A stretch of DNA of 64,000 bases from an uncultured Mesonia sp. (GCA_947494545.1 CANLVH010000007.1:124001-188000); one strand, 5' to 3'; counted from the first letter of the stretch, positions 42,687-51,933 are shown. Numbers and translations: made by a program. Notes: generated by a model not told the origin, from the sequence alone.

Positions 42687-43982
42687 ATGGCCAAAAATTT
42701 TGTTGAAGAATTAACCTGGCGCGGAATGTTAAACGACGCAATGCCGGGGACCGAAGAACATTTGCAAGAAGCAATGCGAACTGCGTATGTGGGAATAGAT
42801 CCTACAGCAGACTCGCTGCATATTGGTCATTTGGTAGGCGTAATGATGTTAAAACATTTTCAGTCGGCTGGGCATAAACCGGTGGCTTTAATTGGTGGCG
42901 CCACGGGAATGATTGGCGATCCGTCCGGGAAATCGCAAGAGCGCAATTTATTAGACGAAGATAGTTTGCGACACAACCAAAACGCAATTAAAGCCCAATT
43001 AGAGCGGTTTATAGATTTTTCTACCCAAGATGCCAATAACGCGGTTTTGGTAAACAATTACGACTGGATGAAAGATTTCTCCTTTCTAGAGTTTGCGCGA
43101 GATGTAGGAAAACACATCACTGTAAATTATATGATGGCCAAAGACTCGGTAAAAAAACGTTTGGCTGCAGAATCTAAAGAGGGAATGAGCTTTACGGAAT
43201 TTACCTACCAACTTATACAAGGTTACGATTTCTTGCACCTTTACAAAAACTTAGATTGCAGTTTGCAAATGGGCGGCAGCGACCAGTGGGGAAATATTAC
43301 CACCGGAACAGAATTGGTGCGAAGAATGGCCGGCGGAAAAGCCTATGCGCTTACATGTCCGTTAATTACTAAGGCAGACGGCACAAAATTCGGTAAAACC
43401 GAAGGTGGCAATATTTGGTTAGATAAAGAACGCACTTCTCCTTACAAATTTTACCAATATTGGTTAAATACAAGCGATGAAGATGCCGAAAAATATATTA
43501 AGATTTTTACTTTCTTAAGTAAGGAAGAAGTAGAAGCTCTTGTAAAAGAACATCAAGAAGCGCCGCATTTACGTTTGTTGCAAAAGCGTTTGGGCGAGGA
43601 AGTAACCAAAATGGTTCATTCTGCCGAAGATTTAGAAAATGCTAAACAAGCCTCTGAAGTTTTATTTGGTAAAAGCACCACCGAAGATTTGAGAAAACTG
43701 GATAATAAAACATTTCTTGATGTTTTTGAAGGCGTGCCACAAGCTGAGGTAGAACGCAAAAAGTTAGAAGAAGGTTTAGATATGATTGCAGCACTTTCTG
43801 CAGAAACCAATTTTTTGGCTAGTAATGGCGAAGCAAGAAGAGCATTAAAAGCAAATTCTGTTTCGGTAAATAAAGAAAAAGTAAAAGAAGATTATACGGT
43901 AAGTACCGCAGATCTTATTAACGATAAATATGTTATTGTAAACAAGGGTAAAAAGAACACCTATATAATTTCGGTAAAATAA
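42687..43982 (+). CDS. tyrS: Tyrosine-tRNA ligase
   Basis: This 431-residue class I synthetase has the HIGH motif in [14 protein letters not shown], the tyrosine pocket [25 protein letters not shown], and the [11 protein letters not shown] loop that replaces KMSKS in this family. A C-terminal S4-like RNA-binding domain ([19 protein letters not shown]) is present. All are intact. A hairpin follows the stop. Confidence 0.96.
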   Translation: MAKNFVEELTWRGMLNDAMPGTEEHLQEAMRTAYVGIDPTADSLHIGHLVGVMMLKHFQSAGHKPVALIGGATGMIGDPSGKSQERNLLDEDSLRHNQNAIKAQLERFIDFSTQDANNAVLVNNYDWMKDFSFLEFARDVGKHITVNYMMAKDSVKKRLAAESKEGMSFTEFTYQLIQGYDFLHLYKNLDCSLQMGGSDQWGNITTGTELVRRMAGGKAYALTCPLITKADGTKFGKTEGGNIWLDKERTSPYKFYQYWLNTSDEDAEKYIKIFTFLSKEEVEALVKEHQEAPHLRLLQKRLGEEVTKMVHSAEDLENAKQASEVLFGKSTTEDLRKLDNKTFLDVFEGVPQAEVERKKLEEGLDMIAALSAETNFLASNGEARRALKANSVSVNKEKVKEDYTVSTADLINDKYVIVNKGKKNTYIISVK

Positions 43983-43995
43983 TGCTAAAAAGAAA

Positions 43996-44016
43996 CCCCG
44001 AGAGTAAATCTCGGGG
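43996..44016 (+). terminator. Hairpin downstream of tyrS
   Basis: CCCCGAGA and TCTCGGGG form a perfect 8-base stem around GTAAA, 14 bases after the tyrS stop. There is no T run after it, so termination efficiency is uncertain. A short reading frame (44042-44071) follows. Confidence 0.5.
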
Positions 44017-44126
44017 CTTCCAACTAACTAACCAATCTATTATGAAAAAACTTCATCTTAGCATTATATAAGACGTAAAAAAGTGGCTTTTATTACATGC
44101 CTTAACAAAAGAATAACAATTTTAAC

Positions 44127-45107
44127 TTATAAAGCCATTAAATTGCACCCTCTAACGTCACTATTATCAAATCTGCCTAAAATTTCATATTGATTTGCAC
44201 CTATTTTTTTACCCAAATCTTGGGTGGCAATAAAAGCGCAAGAATATAAATTAGCCAAGTCTATAACGTTTATTCCGCCGGTTTTGTGATTTGGTATAAG
44301 ACTAAGCGCATCTTCGGGATCCCGAATTAATAATTGCATATGTTTGGGACACTCAAAAATACCATTTCCTTTAGAGTAAGCTTGCGAGAGTAATTCTGTC
44401 ATGCCGTATTCACTATGAATTTTATTTACGCCAAAACCGTTTTTTAAAAGTTGGTGCAATTCTTCTCTAATTATTTCTTTGCGCCTACCTTTCATTCCGC
44501 CGGTTTCCATGATAATCGTATTCTTTAAGCTAAATTGTTTTTGCTCTATCAAATCTAAAAGAGCAAAAGAAACGCCTATAAGCAAAACCTTTTTCCCGGC
44601 TTTATCCAGTTTTTCTAAAATAATGCCGAGTTGTTCTAATTCATTTAAATAAAAACCACTTTCAGGATGTTTACTTTCTTTAATAAAATAATCTGCCATA
44701 GTAATAAGAGAACTGCCTTTGCGCTCTAAATAAGATGGCAGTAAGGCTAGTGTTACATAATTTTCAATTTCTCCGTAAATTTCCGTAAAGCATTTTATAA
44801 AGCTTTTTTGATACAAACTTAGCTTTTTTACCGGGTGTTTACTGGTCGTGCTGCCGGTGGTACCGCTGCTGGTGAAAACAATTTCGGGAGAAAAAGCGGT
44901 GGTTTTTATTTCGTGCGATTTAAAAAAAGAAATGGGTAAAAAGGGAATATCTTCTACGTTTTTTACCGAAGCAGGTTTTCTATTAATTAATGAACAAAAT
45001 TTATTATAAACCGTATTATTTTGATACTGAAATTGAAAAACCTCTAAAGCAGTTTGCTTAAAATCTTGTTGGTTTTTGATAGAGAAAATAGCCTTTTCCA
45101 GATGCAT
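44127..45107 (-). CDS. LuxE-like acyl-protein synthetase/acyltransferase
   Basis: This 326-residue protein belongs to the LuxE/acyl-protein synthetase group related to adenylate-forming enzymes. The phosphate-binding motif FTSSGTTGSTTSKH (about 83-96) is clear, HSEYGMTELLSQAYS is the second adenylation signature, and GRFDNSDVRGCNL closes the protein. It probably activates a carboxylate by adenylation. In Bacteroidota these genes are annotated as acyl transferase; the acyl substrate is unknown. It has its own promoter element upstream. Confidence 0.82.
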   Translation of the reverse strand: MHLEKAIFSIKNQQDFKQTALEVFQFQYQNNTVYNKFCSLINRKPASVKNVEDIPFLPISFFKSHEIKTTAFSPEIVFTSSGTTGSTTSKHPVKKLSLYQKSFIKCFTEIYGEIENYVTLALLPSYLERKGSSLITMADYFIKESKHPESGFYLNELEQLGIILEKLDKAGKKVLLIGVSFALLDLIEQKQFSLKNTIIMETGGMKGRRKEIIREELHQLLKNGFGVNKIHSEYGMTELLSQAYSKGNGIFECPKHMQLLIRDPEDALSLIPNHKTGGINVIDLANLYSCAFIATQDLGKKIGANQYEILGRFDNSDVRGCNLMAL

Positions 45108-45120
45108 GCTTTTTTATTTA

Positions 45121-45128
45121 CAAAACTA
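45121..45128 (-). promoter_or_regulatory. Putative -7 promoter element for the LuxE-like gene
   Basis: The minus strand reads TAGTTTTG, an exact TAnnTTTG match, 14 bases before the start codon. Confidence 0.4.
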
Positions 45129-45137
45129 TTAAAATAA

Positions 45138-45167
45138 GAAAAGCGCCCCTAATGCAGAGCGCTTTTC
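45138..45167 (-). terminator. Terminator of the T9SS cargo gene
   Basis: A 9-base stem (GAAAAGCGC and GCGCTTTTC) around a 12-base loop is followed on the minus strand by a T-rich run. It lies 24 bases beyond the stop of the T9SS gene. Confidence 0.65.
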
Positions 45168-45190
45168 TAAAAAATGTTTATTTAATTGTT

Positions 45191-46924
45191 TTACTGAACA
45201 ATTAACTTTTTGGTAGCGGTTTTACCTTCTTGCGTGATTTGCAATAAGTAAACGCCGGTAGCCAAAGTTTCTATGTTTAAGCTGTTGTTTACAGTTTTTG
45301 TAATTACTTGCTTACCAAGCATATTAAAAACATTTACTTGTACGCTTCCAGCTTCTTTAGTTTGTATGTTTACTACATTACCGTTAGCCGGGTTAGGGTA
45401 AATGCTTACATCTGTTAAGACAGGATTGTCAGTTGCTAAGTTTGCATTAAAATCTTCTAAACTTCTAGGGAAGATTTGTGGCTCTACAGGATCTGTACCA
45501 TTGTCAAACTGCGCTGCAATACCAACTAGATTGTCTAAGGTAGCAGAAGGAATTTCTGTACCAATGTAATCTGCATCGTAAAACTGCGTTCTTAAAACTA
45601 TGTCTTCGCTTCCGTTTGTTAAAGTATAATTGGTTCCGGTGCTAAAAGTAGCCGTACCATCTCCTTCTGCAATAGAAACGTTTTCAAAAGCAATTACTTC
45701 AGATTCATAGTCTTCATAGTTTGCAATATACTCACTCAAGGTTATGATTTGTGGAGTAATATCATTTCCGGTTGTTGTAGCTGGTCCTGGATCTTCTGTA
45801 GGAATTAACTGCATAATACCATTATACTCGTTTAATTCTCCAGTAACAGCTGTGATGCCATCGCCAATATTGTAAGTGGTAGTTATAACGCCAGAATTGT
45901 CGTCTATAAGAATAGCGCCGGTGCTATCTTCTATATACTTTTGACCTCTAAAGTTTTGTTGGAAAGTTAAAACAACTTCTCCAATTACGGTATAAACCTC
46001 TCCAATTGTACCGTCTCTCAATTCTGAGATATTCAATACTTCATTAGCAGGATCACAAGTAGGCGCTGTAATAGTGTTCGTGAAGTCACAATTTCCACCA
46101 ACAATAGAATAATCAAAGTTTACACCTTCGTCTACGCCGGTAATGTTAATTACACCGGATTCTTGCGTAGATGGGTCGTCACCACTAATACTACCTTCTG
46201 TAGAAGTAAGTGTATAAGTTTCAGAACCACCACCACTAAACTCTATAATAGTAGTATAAGTGTCTGTTCCTGCTGTTTCTGCATCACAAGTTATAGTTTC
46301 AGAAATTATAACCAACATACAAGAATCTGCTCCTGCAGAGAAAGTACCTATTTCTATAATAGACTCAAACGTGCTACCACTTTGGCAAGTTCCTTCGCCA
46401 TCTAAAACACCGTTAAAGTACGTCCAGTCACTTGCGTTAAAAGTTCCGGTAGCAGTTGTACCGTTATTTCTTTTTGCATAACCATCTTTGTATTCCCAAA
46501 CTTCGCCGGTACCATCAACGCTGTCTTCACCATATTGGTCAATAACTGCACTGTTGCTGTCTTGTATAATTCTAATACGGTCATCTCCGTTAAAACTCAT
46601 TACAGAAGAAGTAGTTGCAAAAGAATTGCTTGCACTTGGGTATTCTGTAGCAAAAGATGCATCGTCTGCATAAATGTATACAAAATCATCTGTTACAGTA
46701 CCCAAATCTGCTAAGTTTAGCGTATTGCCCCAGTCTGTGTTGGCGTTGGTTTGATTCTCTAACGAGTAGTTAGAAAAATCTACAGTACCTTGTGCATAAA
46801 TCTCTACTACTTTAGGATTTCCGCCAGGACAATCTCCATCAGAAATCATCGTGAAGATAGGCGTTTGTGCAAATGTTGCTATAGAAGCAAACATTAGCAA
46901 GGTTAAAAAAGTAATTTTTTTCAT
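45191..46924 (-). CDS. T9SS-secreted protein with lamin-tail-like and DUF5689-like domains
   Basis: This 577-residue secreted protein has a signal peptide (MKKITFLTLLMFASIATFAQ). A lamin-tail-like domain covers about 20-165 (VEIYAQGTVDFSNYSLENQ, VYIYADDASF). A beta-sandwich follows, then a DUF5689/OB-fold-like domain at about 300-430 (ELRDGTIGEVYTVIGEVVL, QKYIEDSTGAILIDDNSG). The last 75 residues are a type A T9SS sorting domain (ISIYPNPANG-like DVSIYPNPANGNVVNI ending in KLIVQ). Lamin-tail plus OB-fold modules often precede secreted nucleases, but no nuclease domain is present here. It is exported by the type IX system to the cell surface; its ligand is unknown. Confidence 0.87.
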   Translation of the reverse strand: MKKITFLTLLMFASIATFAQTPIFTMISDGDCPGGNPKVVEIYAQGTVDFSNYSLENQTNANTDWGNTLNLADLGTVTDDFVYIYADDASFATEYPSASNSFATTSSVMSFNGDDRIRIIQDSNSAVIDQYGEDSVDGTGEVWEYKDGYAKRNNGTTATGTFNASDWTYFNGVLDGEGTCQSGSTFESIIEIGTFSAGADSCMLVIISETITCDAETAGTDTYTTIIEFSGGGSETYTLTSTEGSISGDDPSTQESGVINITGVDEGVNFDYSIVGGNCDFTNTITAPTCDPANEVLNISELRDGTIGEVYTVIGEVVLTFQQNFRGQKYIEDSTGAILIDDNSGVITTTYNIGDGITAVTGELNEYNGIMQLIPTEDPGPATTTGNDITPQIITLSEYIANYEDYESEVIAFENVSIAEGDGTATFSTGTNYTLTNGSEDIVLRTQFYDADYIGTEIPSATLDNLVGIAAQFDNGTDPVEPQIFPRSLEDFNANLATDNPVLTDVSIYPNPANGNVVNIQTKEAGSVQVNVFNMLGKQVITKTVNNSLNIETLATGVYLLQITQEGKTATKKLIVQ

Positions 46925-47276
46925 AATGTGTTGTTTTTATTAATTTATACAAAGATAAAAGTTTTTTAAGAGATGGTGGGTTTAAATAGATTAGGAATTA
47001 GAAATATAATCTTAATTTAACATTGAACTGCAATAATTTATAACTATTAACGGCTTTGGCTGTACAGAAAAAGGAAAAAAAGCCTTGCTTTACGGAAAGA
47101 GAATTAGACTGAAAAATAAAATCAACCAGGAGGTAAATAGGTAAGTAGAGCACAATTCCGTAAAGGTATTTTTAAAAACTTATAATTATTAACAATAATT
47201 TTACGTGGCGCTAATTGTCGGCTAACGGTGGCTTGAAAAATTATACGTATTTTTACTATTCAAAAAATTAGTAAGA
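46925..47276. other. Intergenic region between the T9SS gene and the response regulator
   Basis: This 352-base divergent region contains a TATCTTTG element for the minus-strand T9SS gene (46950-46957) and two opposite-facing CTTTACGGAA decamers (47088-47097 and 47156-47165). I found no small gene, RNA or strong promoter match for the response regulator; the nearest candidate is an imperfect TATTTTTA near 47248. Confidence 0.6.
46950..46957 (-). promoter_or_regulatory. Putative -7 promoter element for the T9SS cargo gene
   Basis: The minus strand reads TATCTTTG, an exact TAnnTTTG match, 26 bases before the start codon. Confidence 0.5.
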
Positions 47277-47960
47277 ATGGAAAATAGTGCCGTAAAAATA
47301 CTCTTGGTAGATGATGAGCCCGATATTTTAGAAGTAATAGGTTATAATTTGTCTAATGAAGGATACCAAGTTATTACCGCAGACAACGGAAAAGAAGGTT
47401 TAAAAAAAGCAAAAAAACACCAACCGCAACTTATTATTCTAGATGTGATGATGCCAGAAATGGATGGCATTGAAACTTGTGAGCGCATAAGAAAAGAAGC
47501 TTCACTAAAAAATAGTATTATAACTTTTTTAACTGCTCGTGGCGAAGATTATTCGCAAGTTGCGGGGTTAGATGCGGGCGCAGACGATTATATAACTAAA
47601 CCCATTCGGCCTAAATTGCTGGTGAGTAAAGTAAAAGCTTTATTGCGTAGGTTAGAAAGCCGGGAAACTACCAATAATTTGTTGGAAGTAGGTAACTTAA
47701 CTATTAATAGAGAAGAATATACCGTTACCAACAATAAAAGAGAAATAAATTTGCCGCGTAAAGAGTTTGAATTATTGGCCTTGTTGGCTTCAAAACCCGG
47801 GAAAGTCTTTAAACGTGACGAGATTTTAGACGAAATTTGGGGAAACGAAGTGGTAGTTGGCGGTCGTACAATAGATGTACACATTAGAAAACTGCGCGAG
47901 AAAATAGGACAAGATAAATTTAAAACCGTAAAAGGAGTGGGATATAAATTAGAAGTCTAA
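47277..47960 (+). CDS. OmpR/PhoB-family response regulator
   Basis: This 227-residue regulator has a receiver domain (1-120) with the phosphoacceptor aspartate in LIILDVMMPEMDG, acidic pair DDEPD and lysine in DYITKPIRP. A winged-helix DNA-binding domain (130-227) carries VVGGRTIDVHIRKLREKIG and VKGVGYKLEV. Its stop overlaps the start of the kinase gene by one base, so the pair forms one two-component system. PhoB-like regulators often act on phosphate genes, but none is nearby, so the signal is not known. Confidence 0.95.
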   Translation: MENSAVKILLVDDEPDILEVIGYNLSNEGYQVITADNGKEGLKKAKKHQPQLIILDVMMPEMDGIETCERIRKEASLKNSIITFLTARGEDYSQVAGLDAGADDYITKPIRPKLLVSKVKALLRRLESRETTNNLLEVGNLTINREEYTVTNNKREINLPRKEFELLALLASKPGKVFKRDEILDEIWGNEVVVGGRTIDVHIRKLREKIGQDKFKTVKGVGYKLEV

Positions 47961-49012
47961 TGGCAAAAGCTTTTAAACGTTCGTATAAATTTGCACTTTT
48001 TACTGCCTTTTTTATCAGTGTTTTTGCGACTGTGTTTGTTGGTGTTTTTTTATACCTCTATGCAGAATTCCAAATTTTGGCTTTGTTGCTTTTTGCCGCT
48101 GTATTTTTTCTTTTTTCTTTTTTAATAATTCAATTACGCATCGAGCATTTTATCTACAAGCGGGTAAAAGAAGTGTATGATAATGTATCTTTATTAGAGT
48201 CTGCAAATTTGCAAGAAAGTCCTATTACTTCAGATATGGTAACACTTACCAAAGAGGTTAAACGTTTTGCCGAAGGAAAAAAACTAGAAATAGAAGCGCT
48301 TAAAATACGCGAAAACTACCGTAAAGAATATATGGGTAACATTTCTCATGAGTTAAAAACCCCGCTATTTACCGTGCAAGCTTATGTATTGACGCTTTTA
48401 GATGGGGCGATGCACGACAAAACTTTACTTGAAAAATACCTAAGACGCACCAATAAAGGCGTAGAGAGACTGCTTTATATCGTAAAAGATTTAGATATGA
48501 TTACCAAACTGGAAGTTGGCGAATTGCGCTTGCAGATTAAGGTTTTTGATTTGGTAGAAGTTATTAAAAACGTTTTTGACCTTTTAGAAATGAAAGCCGC
48601 TAAAAAAAATATAAGCTTCGATTTTCAAGAGGAATATACCAAGCCAATTTGGGTAAAAGCAGATCCCGAACAAATACAACAAGTAATTATTAATCTGATG
48701 GTAAACTCAATTAAATACGGACAAGAAGGCGGCACTACAGAAGTGTATATAGAAGATATTACTACAGATAAAATAATGCTTTGCATTACAGATAATGGCG
48801 AAGGTATTCCTAACCAACAGTTGCCGCGTATTTTTGAGCGTTTTTATAGAGTAGATAAAAGTGGCTCCCGCAAAGAAGGCGGCTCCGGCTTAGGTTTGTC
48901 TATCGTAAAACATATTATAGAAGCCCATGACGAAAAAATTTATGTAGAAAGTGATTATGGCATTGGTAGCGAATTTTCTTTTACCTTAGAAAAAGCCGAA
49001 AAACCTGTCTAA
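47960..49012 (+). CDS. PhoR-like sensor histidine kinase
   Basis: This 350-residue kinase has two adjacent N-terminal helices (about 12-35 and 40-58) with almost no extracytoplasmic loop, followed by a HAMP-like linker. The H-box is NISHELKTPLFTVQAY, and the ATPase motifs are NLMVNSIKYG (N box), DNGEGIP (G1) and GGSGLGLSIVKHI (G2). Without a sizeable external domain it probably senses a membrane or cytoplasmic cue or a partner protein. Its last 27 bases overlap the end of the convergent glycosyltransferase gene. Confidence 0.95.
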   Translation: MAKAFKRSYKFALFTAFFISVFATVFVGVFLYLYAEFQILALLLFAAVFFLFSFLIIQLRIEHFIYKRVKEVYDNVSLLESANLQESPITSDMVTLTKEVKRFAEGKKLEIEALKIRENYRKEYMGNISHELKTPLFTVQAYVLTLLDGAMHDKTLLEKYLRRTNKGVERLLYIVKDLDMITKLEVGELRLQIKVFDLVEVIKNVFDLLEMKAAKKNISFDFQEEYTKPIWVKADPEQIQQVIINLMVNSIKYGQEGGTTEVYIEDITTDKIMLCITDNGEGIPNQQLPRIFERFYRVDKSGSRKEGGSGLGLSIVKHIIEAHDEKIYVESDYGIGSEFSFTLEKAEKPV

Positions 49013-50038
49013 GTCTTGGTTGTGCTCCAAACCAGGAAAACCCTTATAATTCTTTAAGGTTTCTAATTTATCCAAATCAAAAGCATCTTGCTGGCAAAAA
49101 TTGGCAATCTTTTGTTGTTTTAAGCGGGTGGCTAAATATTGCTGCTCAAACTGTCCCGGTGTAGGAATAAAAAAAGCTTTTTTGGTGGTTTGTGCCAAAT
49201 CCATAATGGTAGAGTACCCAGAGCGAGCAATAATCGTTTCGCTTTGGGCAATTGCTTTGGCTAAGTCGTCGCCGGTTAAAAAATTGTAGACTAGAAGGTT
49301 TTTATGCTGTTCTTTTGTAGCCTCTTTCTCCATAACCCCTTTTACAAAAAGTACCGGTTTGGGGTAATCTTTTAGTAATTTAAATAAGCGCTTTTCTAAA
49401 TATTCTCGCTGTGGTTCTGGTCCGGATAATAAAACCAAAATTGCATATTTGCTGGTTTCGGTTTGTTTTTGCAACCGACTTAACATTCCTATATATTTAA
49501 TCGGGATTGGGAATTTCTTTTTTAAATGGCTCAACTTTCCGCTTAAATTGGGTTCTTGTGCAAAATCGGGCACCCAGCATTCGTCAAATTTTTTAATATA
49601 ATATTGGTGTAATTTGGTGCTAAAATAGGTAGTTGCGCCACTTAAAACTTGTAATTGATGGGTAAGATAAACACTAGGTACATTTTTAGAGTGCACGCCA
49701 AGCCGGTTGTCTGAGATTATGGCTTGTATATTTTCTTTTGCAACTATTTTTTGAGTAAGTGCATTTTCTTTACGGATTGCTTTCTGCAATTGTACAGATT
49801 TAGAGAGCAACTTTAATTTTAAAAAATAGCCGCGCTTGCTGTATCGTACTTTATAAGAAGGTAATCTATAAATTTTTAATGTAGGAAATTCGTGTTGCAA
49901 AAGCCGTAAAGCTTCGCCGTTAGAAGCTAAAACCGGCAAAAAATCGTTTTTTAGCAAACTGTAGATAATAGGTATGCACCTGGCGGCGTGTCCCAACCCC
50001 CAATTTAACGGTGCTACTAAAATCTTTTTTTTCGGCAT
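48986..50038 (-). CDS. MurG-like glycosyltransferase (GT-B fold)
   Basis: This 350-residue protein has the GT-B opening APLNWGLGHAARCIPIIYSL and a C-terminal donor site with SETIIARSGYSTIMDLAQ and FIPTPGQFEQQYLATRLK, as in MurG and related transferases. It is shorter and diverged from true MurG and stands away from any mur cluster, so the acceptor is unknown. It overlaps the 3' end of the kinase gene on the other strand by 27 bases. Confidence 0.85.
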   Translation of the reverse strand: MPKKKILVAPLNWGLGHAARCIPIIYSLLKNDFLPVLASNGEALRLLQHEFPTLKIYRLPSYKVRYSKRGYFLKLKLLSKSVQLQKAIRKENALTQKIVAKENIQAIISDNRLGVHSKNVPSVYLTHQLQVLSGATTYFSTKLHQYYIKKFDECWVPDFAQEPNLSGKLSHLKKKFPIPIKYIGMLSRLQKQTETSKYAILVLLSGPEPQREYLEKRLFKLLKDYPKPVLFVKGVMEKEATKEQHKNLLVYNFLTGDDLAKAIAQSETIIARSGYSTIMDLAQTTKKAFFIPTPGQFEQQYLATRLKQQKIANFCQQDAFDLDKLETLKNYKGFPGLEHNQDLDRFFGFF

Positions 50039-50281
50039 AAATAAAACCGGTATTTTTTTGGCTAAACAAATCGGTTATGCATATATAAGCTTTTTACCCA
50101 AGCTAATTAATTATATTTCTATTTTTAGGAAATGTTTTTGATTATTACAGCCTATTTCAGTAAAAAATTAACAGCCAGCTAAGAAGTTTTTCTTCCGTAA
50201 AGAAAAAAGCAGCAAGAGCTGAATTATAAAGCCATAATTGCTCTTTTATTGCTAAGCAGAGAGAATTGAAAATAATTTTTA

Positions 50282-50289
50282 TAATTTTG
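50282..50289 (+). promoter_or_regulatory. Putative -7 promoter element for trmB
   Basis: TAATTTTG matches TAnnTTTG and ends 18 bases before the GTG start of trmB. Confidence 0.4.
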
Positions 50290-50307
50290 AAGAAATTTTA
50301 ACAAAAG

Positions 50308-50982
50308 GTGGCAAGTAAAAATAAATTAAAACGATTTAAAGAAAACGAAACTTTTTCTAACGTAATACAACCCAAGCGCGAAGAAATTGTAGATGGTAAT
50401 TTTCCCTTAAAGGGAAAGTGGGGCAGCGAGTTTTTTAAAAACAACCAGCCTATAGTTTTAGAGCTTGGCTGTGGCAAAGGAGAATACTGCATAGGCCTTT
50501 CTGAAATGTTTCCCGATAAAAACTTTTTGGGTATAGATATAAAAGGTGCTAGGTTTTGGCGCGGGGCAAAAACAGCCTTAGAAGAAGATAAAAACAACGT
50601 AGGCTTTTTAAGAACACAAATAGAGCTGGTAGACCAAATTTTTGCCGAAAACGAAATAGACGAAATCTGGATAACTTTTCCTGACCCGCAAATAAAATAT
50701 AAACGTACCAAGCACCGCTTAACCAATAGTGAGTTCTTACAGAAATATAAAAAAATATTAAAACCCGAAGGTCAAGTGCATTTAAAAACAGATAGCGAGT
50801 TTATGCACGGTTATACCTTAGGGCTTTTGCACGGCGAAGGGCACGAAATTATAGATGCCAACCACAATGTTTATAAAAACGAATATTCGCCAAAAGAAGT
50901 TGTAAATATCCAAACCTTTTACGAAAAGCAGTATCTTGAAGAAAATAAAAAGATAACCTACATTAACTTTAGAATTAAATAA
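50308..50982 (+). CDS. trmB: tRNA (guanine-N7-)-methyltransferase
   Basis: This 224-residue SAM-dependent enzyme forms m7G46 in tRNA variable loops. Motifs are LELGCGKGEYCIGLSEMFPDKNFLGIDIKG (SAM site), EIWITFPDPQIKYKRTKHRL (catalytic and tRNA-binding) and HLKTDSEF. The GTG start is chosen because it gives the N-terminus xASKNKLKRFKENETF, in line with family members beginning MGSKNKLKRF. LysE follows seven bases after the stop. Confidence 0.93.
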   Translation: MASKNKLKRFKENETFSNVIQPKREEIVDGNFPLKGKWGSEFFKNNQPIVLELGCGKGEYCIGLSEMFPDKNFLGIDIKGARFWRGAKTALEEDKNNVGFLRTQIELVDQIFAENEIDEIWITFPDPQIKYKRTKHRLTNSEFLQKYKKILKPEGQVHLKTDSEFMHGYTLGLLHGEGHEIIDANHNVYKNEYSPKEVVNIQTFYEKQYLEENKKITYINFRIK

Positions 50983-50989
50983 CAAAAAC

Positions 50990-51619
50990 TTGGAAGAAGC
51001 CAAACTATTTTTCTTTACCTATTTTGCTGCTTTATTGGGAGTTTTGCCTCCCGGTTTGGTAAATATGACGGTAGCAAAAACCTGTGTAGATAAAGGTAAA
51101 CAAAGTGGTATTTTTGTTGCTTTGGGTTCTACACTAATAGTTTTTTTTCAGGCTTTGGTGGCCATTCTAATGGCTAAATATATTTTTACGCATCCTTATG
51201 TACGCACGATGTTGTTACGCGCCGGGTTGGTTATTTTTGTTATTTTGGCTATATACTTTTTTATACAAGGTAGAAGTAGTAAAAACAAAAAGATAAAAAC
51301 GGCCAAAAAGCATAGAACCAAAAGCTTTTTAAAAGGTTCTACTATAGCCTTATTAAATGTATTCCCAATACCGTATTTTGTGGTTTTAAGCACTTTGTTT
51401 AACGCTCAAGGCGGATATGATTACGGCATGCTAAGCATTATTTTGTTTTCGATAGCGGCTGCTTCCGGTAGTTTTAGCTCGTTATATATATATGTAGTAT
51501 TTTTTATGAAAATTGAAAAGCACACCCAGAAATTTGCCAAATATTCCAATTACTTTATGGCAGGTCTAATGGTGCTTTTAATTATTGTTGCATTAATAAG
51601 AATGTATTTTACAGCGTGA
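50990..51619 (+). CDS. LysE-family transporter
   Basis: This 209-residue inner-membrane protein has six predicted helices and the LysE/RhtB opening FFTYFAALLGVLPPGLVNMTVAKTCV with the PPG motif in the first helix. Such proteins export amino acids or related small molecules. The start is TTG at 50990, because no ATG precedes the first helix. The MGMT-like gene begins within its stop codon (GTGA overlap), and trmB precedes it by seven bases, so the three are probably one transcript. Confidence 0.83.
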   Translation: MEEAKLFFFTYFAALLGVLPPGLVNMTVAKTCVDKGKQSGIFVALGSTLIVFFQALVAILMAKYIFTHPYVRTMLLRAGLVIFVILAIYFFIQGRSSKNKKIKTAKKHRTKSFLKGSTIALLNVFPIPYFVVLSTLFNAQGGYDYGMLSIILFSIAAASGSFSSLYIYVVFFMKIEKHTQKFAKYSNYFMAGLMVLLIIVALIRMYFTA

Positions 51620-51933
51620 AAAACAAAAATTTCTTTGATAAAGTTTATAGCGTAGCAGCGCAAATTCCTTACGGAAGAGTTACCAGTTACGGAGCTATCG
51701 CCAAAGCAATTGGGGCGGCAAAAAGCGCCAGAATGGTTGGTTATGCTTTAAATAGCGCCAAAGATAAACCAGAAGTACCCGCGCACCGCGTAGTAAATAG
51801 AAAAGGTTTGTTAACCGGGAAACAACATTTTGGTGGCACCAATCTTATGCAGCAATTGTTAGAGAATGAAGGGGTTGTGGTAAAAGACAATCAAGTGCAA
51901 AACTTTACGGAAGTTTTTTGGGATCCGCAGTAA
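51616..51933 (+). CDS. Alkyltransferase-like (ATL) MGMT-family protein
   Basis: This 105-residue protein matches the DNA-binding domain of O6-alkylguanine-DNA alkyltransferase (VAAQIPYGRVTSYGAIAKAIG, ARMVGYALNSA). The active-site PCHR of true transferases reads PAHRVV here, so the acceptor cysteine is alanine. ATL proteins of this kind bind alkylated guanine and hand it to nucleotide excision repair. The GTG start overlaps the LysE stop. No partner repair gene is adjacent. Confidence 0.9.
   Translation: MKNKNFFDKVYSVAAQIPYGRVTSYGAIAKAIGAAKSARMVGYALNSAKDKPEVPAHRVVNRKGLLTGKQHFGGTNLMQQLLENEGVVVKDNQVQNFTEVFWDPQ

Noticed and set aside
44042..44071. Short frame MKKLHLSII as a real gene
   Set aside because: Nine residues with no conserved neighbour or known family; kept only as a leader-like observation.
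46925..47276. Possible tRNA or small RNA in the long divergent spacer
   Set aside because: No cloverleaf, T-loop motif or stable extended hairpin could be traced on either strand.
48986..50038. Assignment of the glycosyltransferase as murG
   Set aside because: It shares the GT-B fold and some motifs, but lacks the mur gene context and its sequence is too divergent for a specific call.
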